Source of the DNA: Bacterioplanes sanyensis
GTDB lineage: Bacteria > Pseudomonadota > Gammaproteobacteria > Pseudomonadales > Oceanobacteraceae
NCBI RefSeq assembly: GCF_014652515.1
Contig: NZ_BMYY01000001.1
Coordinates: forward strand, 552,822-616,821
Length of the DNA: 64,000 bases
Direction of reading: 5' to 3'
A program made the translations under genes and the position numbers. The notes beneath the pieces are model-generated. The model was not told where the DNA came from and did not search any database. It was given only the letters and a program-made list of their open reading frames with translations. Numbering within the stretch: the stretch's first letter is position 1; each line of letters opens with the position of its first letter. Shown piece by piece: positions 29,008 through 37,529 of this stretch.

Positions 29008-29373
29008 TTAGTGCTGGAGAAGGTTGGGAGGGGGCAGCAATGGCGGAGCGCGCAACCCTAACTCGCCCAATGAGGGCGGCTGAAAACGCTGGCTGCTTAG
29101 GTTGTTGGAGTTCGGGGTCAGCAGTTGTGCTTGCGGTGCAAGCAAATGCACATGCACATGCACTTCGCTGCCGTCATGTTCGTGTTCTAGCTCGTGGTTT
29201 TGTTCGAATGAGTTTTGACCGACCAGATTCAGCAAGTCGCTGATCATTTGATCGCCATGCAAATGCGGCGTTTCGCGGCCACCGTGCTCACTGTGTGACA
29301 GATGCACAGAGGCCACCGCGGTGTTGAACACCAGGTGTTGCAGCAGCAATGTCACAATCAGTAAAAAACGCAT
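29008..29373 (-). CDS. His-rich exported protein of the metal-efflux operon (CzcI-like)
   Basis: A 121-residue protein with a signal peptide (MRFLLIVTLLLQHLVFNTAVA) and a histidine-rich mature part (SVHLSHSEHGGRETPHLHGDQ, NHELEHEHDGSEVHVHVH). Small His-rich exported proteins of this kind (CzcI and relatives) precede czcCBA operons and take part in periplasmic metal binding or regulation. It lies about 75 bp upstream of czcC on the same strand and is probably the first gene of the operon. The C-terminus is proline-rich (APPLLPPPNLL). No sequence family beyond that resemblance is certain. Confidence 0.65.
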   Translation of the reverse strand: MRFLLIVTLLLQHLVFNTAVASVHLSHSEHGGRETPHLHGDQMISDLLNLVGQNSFEQNHELEHEHDGSEVHVHVHLLAPQAQLLTPNSNNLSSQRFQPPSLGELGLRAPPLLPPPNLLQH

Positions 29374-29474
29374 TTAAGCTCGGCAGGCTGAATAACAAGA
29401 ACTCATAAGCTTGCCATTAAAGTCAGGTTGGGCGCGCGAGGCAAGCCCATTTACCCAATCTGACGCTGGCTTGT

Positions 29475-30602
29475 TTATGGCTCGCGTCGAAAGGGCAACA
29501 GGGTGGCGGCATCGTCTTGATAGCGCCTGACGTGCTCGGCCTCCTCTTGGCAAAAGTCGCCGACGGCGGCATGAAACTCAGGCTGGCGCAGCCAATGAGC
29601 GCTGTAGGTGAGGGTCGGTTCAAAGCCACGACTGATTTTGTGCTCGCCTTGGGTGCCGGGGTCAAAGCGCTGCAGTTTTTGTTCAATGCAAAACTCAATG
29701 CCTTGGTAATAGCAGGCTTCAAAGTGCAAGCCGCTGACCTCCTCCAGGCTGCCCCAATAGCGCCCGTATAAGGTGTCGTCATCGAACAGATACAGCGCAT
29801 AGGCGATGCCTTCACCGCCTTTGCTGGCTTTGACCAGCAGCAGCTGTTCGCCCAGGGTTTGCCGCAGCTGCTGAAAGAAGGCTTCATTTAAATAGCCGCT
29901 GGAATGCCGTTTTAAATACGTCAGCTGGTAACAGCGAAAAAAGCGAGTGATGTCCTCTGGGCGAATGGCCTCACCACGAAGACGCTCAAGCTCCACTTGG
30001 GTGTGCACCTGTTGTCGTTCCTTGCGCACGTTTTTGCGCTTGCGACTGTTAAAGCGCTGTAGGAAATCATCAAAATCCTGGTAGCCGGCGTTGTGCCAAT
30101 GAAACTGACAGCCCAGGCGCACATGGCAAGTTTCGGCGGCCATCAGTGCGTTAAGCTCGGGGCGGATAAAATTTAAATGCCAGCCCGACCACTGCTGTTG
30201 CTGGCACAGCTCAGACAACGCTTGAGTGGCTTGATGGATTTGTTCCGCGCTGGGTGGTTGCTCGCCGCTTAGCAGTCGTGGGCCATAGGAGGGTGTAAAA
30301 GGCGCGGCACACAAAAGTTTGGGGTAGTAGGCCAAGCCATGGCGCTCGTAGGCATCCGCCCAGCTCCAATCAAAGACGTATTCGCCGTAACTGTGCTGCT
30401 TGACGAAGCAGGGCAGCGCTAAATCACCTTCTTGGCTGAGAAGATACAGCGGTTGCCAGCCACTGTTGCCACCAATGCAGCCGTTGTCTTGCAGGGCGGC
30501 TAAAAACGCGTGGCTGAGAAACGGATAGCGGCTGCCTACCAGGGCTTGCCAGTCCGGCGCTGGGACTTTATGGATGTCGGTAAAAATACGAAAAAGTGCC
30601 AT
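29475..30602 (-). CDS. FemAB-like/GNAT-fold protein (COG3146 family)
   Basis: A 375-residue cytoplasmic protein of the peptidoglycan-biosynthesis-like GNAT superfamily (PF04339 type). Recognisable family stretches are SRYPFLSHAFLAALQ near the N-terminus, YGEYVFDWSWADAYERHGLAYYPKL, TPSYGPRLL, FNSRKRKNVRKERQ and the C-terminal GLHFEACYYQGIEFCIEQKLQRFDPGTQGEHKISRGFEP. The last segment is the family's best-conserved region. The biochemical activity of the family is not established; an aminoacyl- or acyltransferase role is likely. It is monocistronic and divergent from the HIT gene. The start at 30602 directly precedes MALFRIF. Confidence 0.85.
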   Translation of the reverse strand: MALFRIFTDIHKVPAPDWQALVGSRYPFLSHAFLAALQDNGCIGGNSGWQPLYLLSQEGDLALPCFVKQHSYGEYVFDWSWADAYERHGLAYYPKLLCAAPFTPSYGPRLLSGEQPPSAEQIHQATQALSELCQQQQWSGWHLNFIRPELNALMAAETCHVRLGCQFHWHNAGYQDFDDFLQRFNSRKRKNVRKERQQVHTQVELERLRGEAIRPEDITRFFRCYQLTYLKRHSSGYLNEAFFQQLRQTLGEQLLLVKASKGGEGIAYALYLFDDDTLYGRYWGSLEEVSGLHFEACYYQGIEFCIEQKLQRFDPGTQGEHKISRGFEPTLTYSAHWLRQPEFHAAVGDFCQEEAEHVRRYQDDAATLLPFRREP

Positions 30603-30669
30603 CTTTCAGTGATTTATGCGCGCTGCAGCCCTATTATGGGGGCGGAATTGAGAATCAGGAGATTGCATT

Positions 30670-31128
30670 ATGTTCCGTCTGGATGAACGTCTACAAGCCG
30701 ATACTGCCTGGGTCGGGCGACTGCCGTTGTGCCAGGTGCTGCTGATGAATGACGTGCGTTACCCTTGGGTGATTTTGGTGCCCGTGCGTACCGACGTATT
30801 TGAGGTGTACCACCTGTCTGAGCAAGACCGTATTCAACTGGCCAAAGAATCGGCGTTGGTCACCGAAAAACTCGCCGACCACTTTGCCGCTCGCTCAATG
30901 AATATTGGTGCCCTGGGCAACATCGTGCCGCAGCTGCATGTGCATCATGTGGTACGCAAAGAGGATGACCCGGCTTGGCCAGCACCCGTTTGGGGCCATA
31001 GCGCGCCACAGCCTTACGATGCTGAGCTGCTCGAGCAGCGTGTTGCTGAACTGAAGAGCTTGCTGGGCTCACACTTTGTTGAGGATGTTGAAGCCGCCGA
31101 CGATGCGGCCAATAACGTTTACTGGTAA
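30670..31128 (+). CDS. HIT-domain protein (nucleotide hydrolase/transferase superfamily)
   Basis: A 152-residue HIT-family protein. The active-site stretch VPQLHVHHVVRK (about 86-97) is the HIT motif with Gln in place of the first His; the central catalytic His is about residue 90. HIT enzymes hydrolyse nucleotide phosphoramidates or dinucleotide polyphosphates, but this bacterial subfamily has no assigned substrate. It has a good AGGAG site before the ATG and lies 22 bp upstream of the metallo-beta-lactamase gene, so the two may form an operon. Confidence 0.88.
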   Translation: MFRLDERLQADTAWVGRLPLCQVLLMNDVRYPWVILVPVRTDVFEVYHLSEQDRIQLAKESALVTEKLADHFAARSMNIGALGNIVPQLHVHHVVRKEDDPAWPAPVWGHSAPQPYDAELLEQRVAELKSLLGSHFVEDVEAADDAANNVYW

Positions 31129-31150
31129 TCGCTGAGGCTGTGGGGGAGTT

Positions 31151-31939
31151 ATGCTGGTTTTTCGCCGCTACATGAACAATGCACTGCGCAACTTTAATTA
31201 TTTGTTGGCCTGTGAGCACAGCCGCCAGGCCATTGCCTTGGACCCGCTGGACGGCGATGCCATGGTGGCCTTGGCGCAGCAGCACGATTTAACCATCAAG
31301 CTCATCATCAATACCCACGAGCATCACGACCATATTGAAGGCAACCCGGCGGTGCAAGCCGCCACCGGCGCGCCGGTGTGGGCGCATGAAAATGCCCGCA
31401 TTCCTAATCAAGCCCATGGCATTAAGGCCGGCGACTGGATTGAACTGGGCACCATGCGTTTGCAGGCCCTGCATACGCCAGGGCATACACCCGTGCATCT
31501 GTGTTTGCTGGCGCCGGCCAGTGAATACGATGAGGTGCCGCTGTTGTTCTCTGGCGACACCTTATTTAATGCTTGTGCCGGCAACTGCAAAAACGGTGGC
31601 AATGTCGATGATATGTACGACTCTTTTGTGTCGCAACTGATGCCGCTGCCCGATGACACCTTGCTTTACCCAGGTCACGATTACATGAAAAACAATTTGG
31701 GTTTTGCGCTTGATCGCGAGCCTGAAAACACCATGGCGGCGTACTGGCAAGATCAAGTGGCTCTGCTGGGTGAAGACGACATGCCGGTGATGACGTTAGG
31801 GCAGGAGCGTGAGTACAACCCGTTTTTGCGGCTGCATGCCGATGCCATGCGTCAGCGGCTGCGTGAGCAGTTTCCTGATTTAGGCGACAGTGATCGCGAT
31901 GTGTTTAAGGCGCTGCGTCGGCTGCGCGATCAGTGGTAG
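31151..31939 (+). CDS. Hydroxyacylglutathione hydrolase-like metallo-beta-lactamase-fold protein
   Basis: A 262-residue MBL-fold hydrolase of the glyoxalase II family. Metal ligands are clear: INTHEHHDHIEG (about 53-64), TPGHTPVHLC (about 109-118), FSGDTLF with the bridging Asp, and YPGHDYMKNN. The C-terminal helical part includes EREYNPFLRL, as in GloB. The glyoxalase II reaction (S-lactoylglutathione to lactate) is the family activity and is not proven for this paralogue. The ATG at 31151 follows GGGGGAG. The 3' end overlaps the converging SGNH hydrolase gene by 35 bp. Confidence 0.85.
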   Translation: MLVFRRYMNNALRNFNYLLACEHSRQAIALDPLDGDAMVALAQQHDLTIKLIINTHEHHDHIEGNPAVQAATGAPVWAHENARIPNQAHGIKAGDWIELGTMRLQALHTPGHTPVHLCLLAPASEYDEVPLLFSGDTLFNACAGNCKNGGNVDDMYDSFVSQLMPLPDDTLLYPGHDYMKNNLGFALDREPENTMAAYWQDQVALLGEDDMPVMTLGQEREYNPFLRLHADAMRQRLREQFPDLGDSDRDVFKALRRLRDQW

Positions 31940-32663
31940 TTGGCTTGCCGTGGGCCAGTAAGCACTCTGCGATCGCATTGGCCCATAAATCATAACCATT
32001 GGCGTTGGGGTGGTAGCCATCGCTGGCCATCCATTGGGGTTGCAACGCCATAACAAAGGGCTGGTGCAGCCAGTCGTGTTGCTGAGCCAGAGTTTGTAAG
32101 CTTTGATCCAGTTGCCAGGCGCGCAGGCCTAACCACCAGTTAAGCGGTTTCGGCAGGGCCGGGAAGTGTTGCATCGGCGGTACCTGCGTCACGACCACAT
32201 GCTGACAGTCCACTCGTTCCACCATGGCTTGCAAGTGTGCCTCCCAATTTGAGCGTCGGGTAAAGCCAGTGGTGTCGTTGACACCGAGAGTAACGATCAG
32301 CACATCCGCGCTCATTGGCTTAGGCAGTTTGGCCAGCAGTTGCGCCGCTGTGGTGCCGTTTTCGGCGATGGTGCGCCAGCGTATTTGCCGCCAGGTGTTT
32401 GGTTTAAGGCGTTGTAGATGGCACGCCAGTTGCGCAGTCAGCCCTTGTTGGATGTCATCGACACCGACTCCGGCGACGGTGCTTTCTCCTAGGTGCAACA
32501 GGTTCAATGTCGCGCTGCCATCGCCTAAAGCGCTGCCGTCACAGTCACCGCCGCTGGCGGCTAAGCGCGGTGTGTCGCGACGCACCCGTCGTCCTTGTGC
32601 CATGACCCAGGGCAGGGTGGGCAATAACGCGACATAACCCAAGTAGCTTAACCAGTGTTTCAT
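31905..32663 (-). CDS. SGNH/GDSL hydrolase, membrane-anchored or exported
   Basis: A 252-residue SGNH hydrolase with an N-terminal hydrophobic segment (LSYLGYVALLPTLPWVMA). Block I is LHLGESTVAGVG (Ser nucleophile in a GES variant), block II has the glycine in ENGTTAAQLL, block III is TLGVNDT and block V SDGYHPNANGY supplies Asp and His. The fold therefore has all four catalytic elements of an esterase or lipase-like enzyme; the substrate is unknown. It overlaps the upstream uracil-DNA-glycosylase-family gene by 4 bp (ATGA), indicating translational coupling, and converges on the MBL-fold gene with a 35-bp overlap. Confidence 0.85.
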   Translation of the reverse strand: MKHWLSYLGYVALLPTLPWVMAQGRRVRRDTPRLAASGGDCDGSALGDGSATLNLLHLGESTVAGVGVDDIQQGLTAQLACHLQRLKPNTWRQIRWRTIAENGTTAAQLLAKLPKPMSADVLIVTLGVNDTTGFTRRSNWEAHLQAMVERVDCQHVVVTQVPPMQHFPALPKPLNWWLGLRAWQLDQSLQTLAQQHDWLHQPFVMALQPQWMASDGYHPNANGYDLWANAIAECLLAHGKPTTTDRAADAAP

Positions 32664-33526
32664 AGCAGCTCGCTGATGCGTTGTTGCAGCCGCGGTATGA
32701 CCTCTTGTTCAAACCAAGGATGGCGTTTTAGCCATAATTGATTGCGCGGCGATGGATGTGGCAGGGGGATTTTATCTGGCCACTGCTGTAAATGGCGCAG
32801 TGCATCGACCCTTGCGGTTAAGGTGTCAGGCTGGCTGGCTAAATAATGGCGCTGAGCATATTGGCCAATCAGCAGTGTTAACTGGATATTCGGCAGTTGT
32901 CTAAGTATGGGTGCATGCCAGTTGGCAGCGCATTCTGGACGCGGGGGCAGGTCGCCACTTTTGCCTTTACCTGGGTAGCAAAATCCCATTGGCACAATGG
33001 CAAAATGTTCGGGGTTATAAAAAACGCGGTCGTCGACATTTAACCAGCGACGTAAACGCTGGCCGCTGGCATCGTTCCAGGGAATGCCGGTGTCGTGGAC
33101 CTTTTTGCCAGGTGCTTGGCCAATAATCAGGATGCGTGCAGTGCCCTGAATTAGAAGCTCGCATGCTTTCAGCGGGCCATTCCAGTTCTCTGGCAAGACG
33201 TGGCTCACAGGCAATGGTGGTTCCATTGGCAAGAGGCAGAACGAAGTCAGAGGGCTTGAAGGGCGCGCCCTACGGGAACGAATGGAAAGCCCCATTGCGG
33301 CGTTGCTGCTCTTGAAAAGATCCTGATATTTCCTGCGAACAGCACCTTGCACTAGCGCTTTCCATTCGCTCTGAAAATATACGAACTTCTGATTCAGGGC
33401 ACGAGAGTGAGCTACCACCACGGGTCTTGGCCCGTGGGGTAAGCATGGCGCACATATGCGACATTGGCGGACTTGCTGCAGCAACTGCGCTAATGATTGC
33501 GGCGGGTTGAATGGCAAGCCCGACAT
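32660..33526 (-). CDS. Uracil-DNA glycosylase-family protein with an in-frame mobile-element insertion
   Basis: A 288-residue member of the COG1573-type uracil-DNA glycosylase family. The family sequence is split: residues 1-41 contain LLQQVRQCRICAPCLPHGPRPVV, and the typical core resumes at about 130 with ILIIGQAPGKKVHDTGIPWNDASG, FAIVPMGFCYPG and HPSPRNQLWLKRHPWF. The ~88 residues between have no counterpart in the family and are encoded by a 262-bp repeat with terminal inverted repeats (33141-33402). The insertion keeps the frame and contains no stop, so a full-length protein could still be made. Whether it folds or is active is unknown; the insert lies just before the motif containing the active-site loop. 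The gene is coupled to the SGNH hydrolase gene. Confidence 0.85.
   Translation of the reverse strand: MSGLPFNPPQSLAQLLQQVRQCRICAPCLPHGPRPVVVAHSRALNQKFVYFQSEWKALVQGAVRRKYQDLFKSSNAAMGLSIRSRRARPSSPLTSFCLLPMEPPLPVSHVLPENWNGPLKACELLIQGTARILIIGQAPGKKVHDTGIPWNDASGQRLRRWLNVDDRVFYNPEHFAIVPMGFCYPGKGKSGDLPPRPECAANWHAPILRQLPNIQLTLLIGQYAQRHYLASQPDTLTARVDALRHLQQWPDKIPLPHPSPRNQLWLKRHPWFEQEVIPRLQQRISELL
33141..33402 (-). mobile_element. 262-bp miniature inverted-repeat element inside a coding gene
   Basis: The ends are 17-bp inverted repeats with one mismatch: 33141-33157 reads GTGCCCTGAATTAGAAG and the reverse complement of 33386-33402 reads GTGCCCTGAATCAGAAG. The interior is not palindromic and encodes no transposase. 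A diverged copy lies at 6310-6516. No clear target-site duplication is visible; the flanks are GTGCA and GAGAG. Read in the host frame the element is open throughout (QKFVYFQSEWKALVQGAVRRK and following). It looks like a non-autonomous element or a structured interspersed repeat. Confidence 0.85.
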
Positions 33527-33538
33527 GGTGACTAGGAG

Positions 33539-33877
33539 TTACAGTGCCATGTCCTTGAGCTTTTTCAGAGGGGTCACTTTCACCTTGGTTGATGCTGGCT
33601 TGGCAGCAACGTCCATGGTCTCACCTGGGCGGAACGGGTTAGGTACGCCTTTACGGGCTTTTTGCGCCGGTTTTTTAACCGTTTTGATTTTCAGCAAGCC
33701 TGGCAGTGTGAACTCACCTACAGCGCGCTTTTTGATATGACGTTCGATGACGATGCCGAGTTCATCCAGCACTGCGGCCACATCTTTACGGCTCAGGCCA
33801 GTGTTGTCAGCAATTTCGTTTAGCAGTTGGGTCTTGGTGTATTTTTCACGAACGGCCGTGATTTTACGCGCGGTCAT
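33539..33877 (-). CDS. HU-family-like DNA-binding protein
   Basis: A 112-residue basic protein with the bacterial histone-like fold: TKTQLLNEIADNTGLSRKDVAAVLDELGIVIERHI forms the helical part and VGEFTLPGLLKIKTVKKPA the start of the beta arms. The C-terminus is Lys/Pro-rich. It differs from canonical HU by an N-terminal extension (MTARKITAVREKY), a TLPGLLKI variant of the usual beta segment and a long lysine-rich arm; such HU paralogues are common in gammaproteobacteria. It is read from the minus strand, 12 bp upstream of the uracil-DNA-glycosylase-family gene. Cytoplasmic nucleoid association is the expected role. Confidence 0.85.
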   Translation of the reverse strand: MTARKITAVREKYTKTQLLNEIADNTGLSRKDVAAVLDELGIVIERHIKKRAVGEFTLPGLLKIKTVKKPAQKARKGVPNPFRPGETMDVAAKPASTKVKVTPLKKLKDMAL

Positions 33878-34081
33878 GGAAGATATCCTTTGTTATTAGC
33901 GGGCGTTGTTGACGGTTTTTGTTGATTGGGAGCGATTGTAGGGCTTGTTATGCCTGGTTGAACAGGCCCCAAACACGTTGTTTGTAGCTAAACACGGCGT
34001 TGTCGGCAAGTGGTGATGCCTGGTGTTGGTTGAATAATCACGCGGGTTGTTGCGATTGCTCGCATCCTTGTGCGATTGGGC

Positions 34082-34111
34082 TGTCAGGTCAGGGCGGTCT
34101 TCCGCTATAAT
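34082..34111 (+). promoter_or_regulatory. Probable aspS promoter
   Basis: A consensus -10 hexamer TATAAT lies at 34106-34111. The -35 region about 17-18 bp upstream is poor (TGTCAG). It is about 105 bp upstream of the aspS start. The rest of the 339-bp gap between the HU-like gene and aspS (33878-34216) shows no ORF or repeat. Confidence 0.55.
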
Positions 34112-34216
34112 GCCCCACTTTTGCCGCGCCGCTAGGCGCAGGCAAGGTACCGCTGGCGTTACCATCGCCAGGCCGGTGAAGATTCACAGATTGTTACTAG
34201 GGATGCGGGACCAACC

Positions 34217-35989
34217 ATGCGCACGCACTATTGTGGTGATATTAACGAAACACTGATCGACCAAACCGTCACCTTCTGTGGCTGGGTTCATCGTCGCCGT
34301 GACCACGGTGGCGTTATTTTCTTGGACGTTCGCGATCGCGAAGGTCTGGTTCAGGTGGTATTCGACCCAGATACGGTCGATGCCTTTAATACCGCCGACA
34401 GCGTGCGCTCTGAATTTGTGGTGCAAATCACCGGTCGTGTGCGTGGTCGTCCGGAAGGCACCACCAATGACAATATGAAAACCGGCAAAATCGAAGTGCT
34501 GGGCAAAGAAATTAATATTGTTAATAAAGCAGCTACGCCACCGTTCCCTCTCGACGGCTACACCGACGTGGGCGAAGACATTCGTCTGAAATATCGCTAC
34601 ATGGATATGCGTCGTCCGGAGATGCAAGAAAAACTGCGCTTCCGCTCTAAGGTGACTTCGCACATTCGTCGCTATTTGGAAGACAACGGCTTTTTGGACA
34701 TTGAAACGCCGATTCTGACCCGTGCCACACCCGAAGGGGCACGTGACTACTTGGTGCCAAGTCGTACTCACGAAGGTTCGTTTTTTGCGCTGCCGCAATC
34801 ACCACAGCTGTTTAAGCAGCTGCTGATGGTGTCTGGTTTTGACCGTTATTATCAGATCGCCAAATGCTTCCGTGACGAAGACCTGCGCGCTGATCGTCAG
34901 CCTGAATTTACCCAAATCGATATCGAAGCGTCGTTTATCGACGAAGAGCAAATCATGGCGCTGACCCAGGGCATGATCTGCGAAATCTTTGAAAAAGAGC
35001 TGAATGTACAGCTGGGTGAATTCCCACGCATGCCTTACCGCGAGGCAATGGAAAAATACGGTTCAGATAAGCCTGACCTGCGTATTCCGCTGCAGTTGGT
35101 GGACGTGGCTGAGTTCCTGCAAGACATCGAATTTAAAGTGTTTGCCGGCCCTGCCAAAGATCCAAAAGGTCGTGTCGCTGCTCTGCGCGTACCGGGTGGT
35201 GCTGAAATTAGCCGTAAGCAAATCGACGACTACACCAAGTTTGTCGGCATTTACGGTGCTAAAGGTTTGGCCTGGATTAAGGTCAACGAGATTGAAAAAG
35301 GTGTTGAAGGCCTGCAGTCACCGATCATTAAGTTCATTGGTGAAGAAAACACCATGAGCATTATGAACAAGCTGGGTGCAGAAAACGGCGATATCATCTT
35401 CTTTGGTGCTGATAAAGAAGTGATTGTGAACGAAGCGCTGGGCGCGCTGCGTTGCAAGCTGGGTGAAGATTTAAATCTGTACACCTGCGACTGGGCGCCA
35501 TTGTGGGTGGTCGACTTCCCCATGTTCGAAGAAACCAAAGACGGTGGCATTACCGCCATTCACCACCCATTTACCGCGCCAAGCTGCTCGCCAGAAGAGC
35601 TGAAAGCCGAGCCAACCAAAGCGCTGTCACGTGCCTACGATATGGTGCTGAACGGCTGTGAGCTGGGCGGTGGTTCGATTCGTATTCACGAGCAGTCAAT
35701 GCAAGAAACGGTATTTGACGTCCTCGGTATCAGCGAGGAAGAGCAGCAAGAGAAGTTCGGCTTCCTGCTCGATGCTCTGAAATACGGCGCTCCTGTGCAC
35801 GGTGGTTTGGCCTTTGGCCTCGACCGTCTGGTGATGTTGCTGACCGGCGCTAACTCGATTCGTGAAGTGATTGCCTTCCCGAAAACTCAGTCGGCGGCCT
35901 GTGTGATGACAGAAGCACCAGGCCAAGTCGGCAATGCCCAGTTGCGTGAGTTGCATATTAAGCTGCGTGATAAGCCGAAGGCTGAATAA
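34217..35989 (+). CDS. aspS: Aspartyl-tRNA synthetase
   Basis: A 590-residue class IIb aminoacyl-tRNA synthetase of bacterial length. The N-terminal OB-fold anticodon domain begins [14 protein letters not shown] and includes [21 protein letters not shown]. Motif 2 is [18 protein letters not shown] and motif 3 is [15 protein letters not shown]. The bacterial GAD insertion domain occupies about 290-420. It charges tRNA-Asp, and possibly tRNA-Asn if the organism uses the indirect route, which cannot be judged here. It is monocistronic with its own promoter and a terminator directly downstream. Confidence 0.98.
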   Translation: MRTHYCGDINETLIDQTVTFCGWVHRRRDHGGVIFLDVRDREGLVQVVFDPDTVDAFNTADSVRSEFVVQITGRVRGRPEGTTNDNMKTGKIEVLGKEINIVNKAATPPFPLDGYTDVGEDIRLKYRYMDMRRPEMQEKLRFRSKVTSHIRRYLEDNGFLDIETPILTRATPEGARDYLVPSRTHEGSFFALPQSPQLFKQLLMVSGFDRYYQIAKCFRDEDLRADRQPEFTQIDIEASFIDEEQIMALTQGMICEIFEKELNVQLGEFPRMPYREAMEKYGSDKPDLRIPLQLVDVAEFLQDIEFKVFAGPAKDPKGRVAALRVPGGAEISRKQIDDYTKFVGIYGAKGLAWIKVNEIEKGVEGLQSPIIKFIGEENTMSIMNKLGAENGDIIFFGADKEVIVNEALGALRCKLGEDLNLYTCDWAPLWVVDFPMFEETKDGGITAIHHPFTAPSCSPEELKAEPTKALSRAYDMVLNGCELGGGSIRIHEQSMQETVFDVLGISEEEQQEKFGFLLDALKYGAPVHGGLAFGLDRLVMLLTGANSIREVIAFPKTQSAACVMTEAPGQVGNAQLRELHIKLRDKPKAE

Positions 35990-36008
35990 TCTCGTAGTAA
36001 ATATCTGA

Positions 36009-36050
36009 AAGACTCGGTGCCCAGCAGGGCACCGTCTTACCAGTCTTTTT
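36009..36050 (+). terminator. Rho-independent terminator of aspS
   Basis: A GC-rich stem GGTGCCC/GGGCACC (36016-36022 and 36027-36033), extended at its base by AAGAC/GTCTT, is followed a few bases later by six T residues. The remainder of the 391-bp gap up to coxB (36051-36380) is AT-rich and holds no credible gene; the cox promoter presumably lies there. An imperfect inverted repeat GCTCTCA/TGAGAGC sits at 36328-36357. Confidence 0.75.
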
Positions 36051-36380
36051 TCGTATATTTCATTTCCTTTTATATCTCCTAAAAGTCTAAAAAATACTTT
36101 GTTATTCAGTGACTCAATAACTGATGAGCGCTGCATGCATATGATGCAAGGTATTGTTTTTAAGTAGTTTTCCTCCTTGTTCAGCCTCGCTGAGCAGTGT
36201 CCTTTTATTTCTTTGTCTTTCATGACACTTCTTTAGATAACGTTTCGTTCTATGACTATTTGAGCAAGCCGGCTTGAGCCAGTGAGATTGTCTGGTCTTA
36301 ACTGTCAGTCACAACAAATAATAAAACGCTCTCAGTCTGTTGGTTGAGGTTGAGAGCCATCCTGCTTGCAGGGGGTGCTT

Positions 36381-37529
36381 ATGCGATCTGTCGTTGGGCT
36401 GCTGACCATTTGGCTATTATGGCCATTGGGAGTGGCTGCCAAGGAAGGAGAGGGCGTCGACTACGGGTCGCGCTGGAACATGACCACGGGGGTAACGGAG
36501 CTCAGCCGCGAAGTACATTCCCTTCATATGATTATCTTCGCCATTTGTGTCGCCATTGCGGTGGTCGTATTCGGCGTCATGTTTTGGTCACTGATTCGCT
36601 ATCGCCGCAGCCAAAACAAAAAATCGGCGCACTTTCATGAAAGTACCGCAGTCGAAATACTGTGGACGGCGATTCCCGTTGTTATTTTGGTGGCGATGGC
36701 GGTGCCAGCCACCGCGACACTCAAAAAAATTTACGACGCCAGTGAGTCGGAAGTGGATGTGTTGGTCACGGGTTACCAGTGGCGTTGGCGCTATGAATAT
36801 TTAAATGAAGGCGTGTCGTTTTTTTCAAACTTATCGACGCCGGCTGAGCAAATCAAAAATCAGCAGCAAAAGTCAGATACTTATTTGCTCGAAGTCGATG
36901 AGCCTCTCGTGGTGCCCGTGGGCACAAAGGTCCGTTTTTTATTGACATCGAATGACGTGATTCACTCCTGGTGGGTGCCTGAACTGGCGGTTAAAAAAGA
37001 CGCTGTACCCGGGTTTATAAACGAAAGTTGGACTCGCATTGAAGAGCCGGGCACTTACCGCGGTCAGTGTGCTGAGCTGTGCGGGCGCAACCATGCCTTT
37101 ATGCCGGTTGAAGTGAAAGCGGTTAGCCAGGATGAATTTCAACAATTCTTGGCACAAAAACGTGCTCAGGCTGAGGCTGAAAAAGCCAGCGAAAGCAAGC
37201 AATGGAGTAAAGATGAGTTGATGGCCAAAGGCGAGCAGGTCTATGCCACTTATTGCTCAGCTTGCCACCAGCCACAAGGGCAAGGTTTGCCGCCGGCATT
37301 CCCGGCGCTGGCAGGCAATGCCAATATGATCGAAGCCAGTGGCTTGCAAGGGCACATCGAGCGAGTTTTATACGGCAAATCGGGTACAGCAATGCCAGGT
37401 TTTGCTGAAACCCTTTCAGCAGCGGACATTGCAGCCGTGGTGACCTATGAGCGCAATGCCTGGGGCAATGATGCCGGTGATGTTGTTCAACCTGAGACCA
37501 TCAATACCATGCTGGGCGGGGAGAAATGA
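36381..37529 (+). CDS. coxB: Cytochrome c oxidase subunit II with C-terminal cytochrome c domain
   Basis: A 382-residue caa3-type subunit II. A signal peptide or first TM is followed by two membrane helices (about 45-70 and 90-112). The CuA domain has TGYQWRWRYEY, DVIHSWWVPELAVKKDAVPG and the copper ligands in GQCAELCGRNHAFM. After an Ala/Glu/Lys-rich linker, a class I cytochrome c domain carries YCSACHQPQGQG (CxxCH) and a distal Met in SGTAMPGF. The fused cytochrome accepts electrons for the CuA centre. The ATG at 36381 has AGGGGG 5 nt upstream. It opens the cox operon and overlaps coxA by 4 bp. Confidence 0.96.
   Translation: MRSVVGLLTIWLLWPLGVAAKEGEGVDYGSRWNMTTGVTELSREVHSLHMIIFAICVAIAVVVFGVMFWSLIRYRRSQNKKSAHFHESTAVEILWTAIPVVILVAMAVPATATLKKIYDASESEVDVLVTGYQWRWRYEYLNEGVSFFSNLSTPAEQIKNQQQKSDTYLLEVDEPLVVPVGTKVRFLLTSNDVIHSWWVPELAVKKDAVPGFINESWTRIEEPGTYRGQCAELCGRNHAFMPVEVKAVSQDEFQQFLAQKRAQAEAEKASESKQWSKDELMAKGEQVYATYCSACHQPQGQGLPPAFPALAGNANMIEASGLQGHIERVLYGKSGTAMPGFAETLSAADIAAVVTYERNAWGNDAGDVVQPETINTMLGGEK

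Noticed and set aside
34184-34798. 204-codon minus-strand ORF over the start of aspS
   Set aside because: Antisense shadow of a highly conserved synthetase.
35696-36223. 175-codon minus-strand ORF at the end of aspS
   Set aside because: Most of it is antisense to aspS and the rest is AT-rich spacer with a terminator; no family features.
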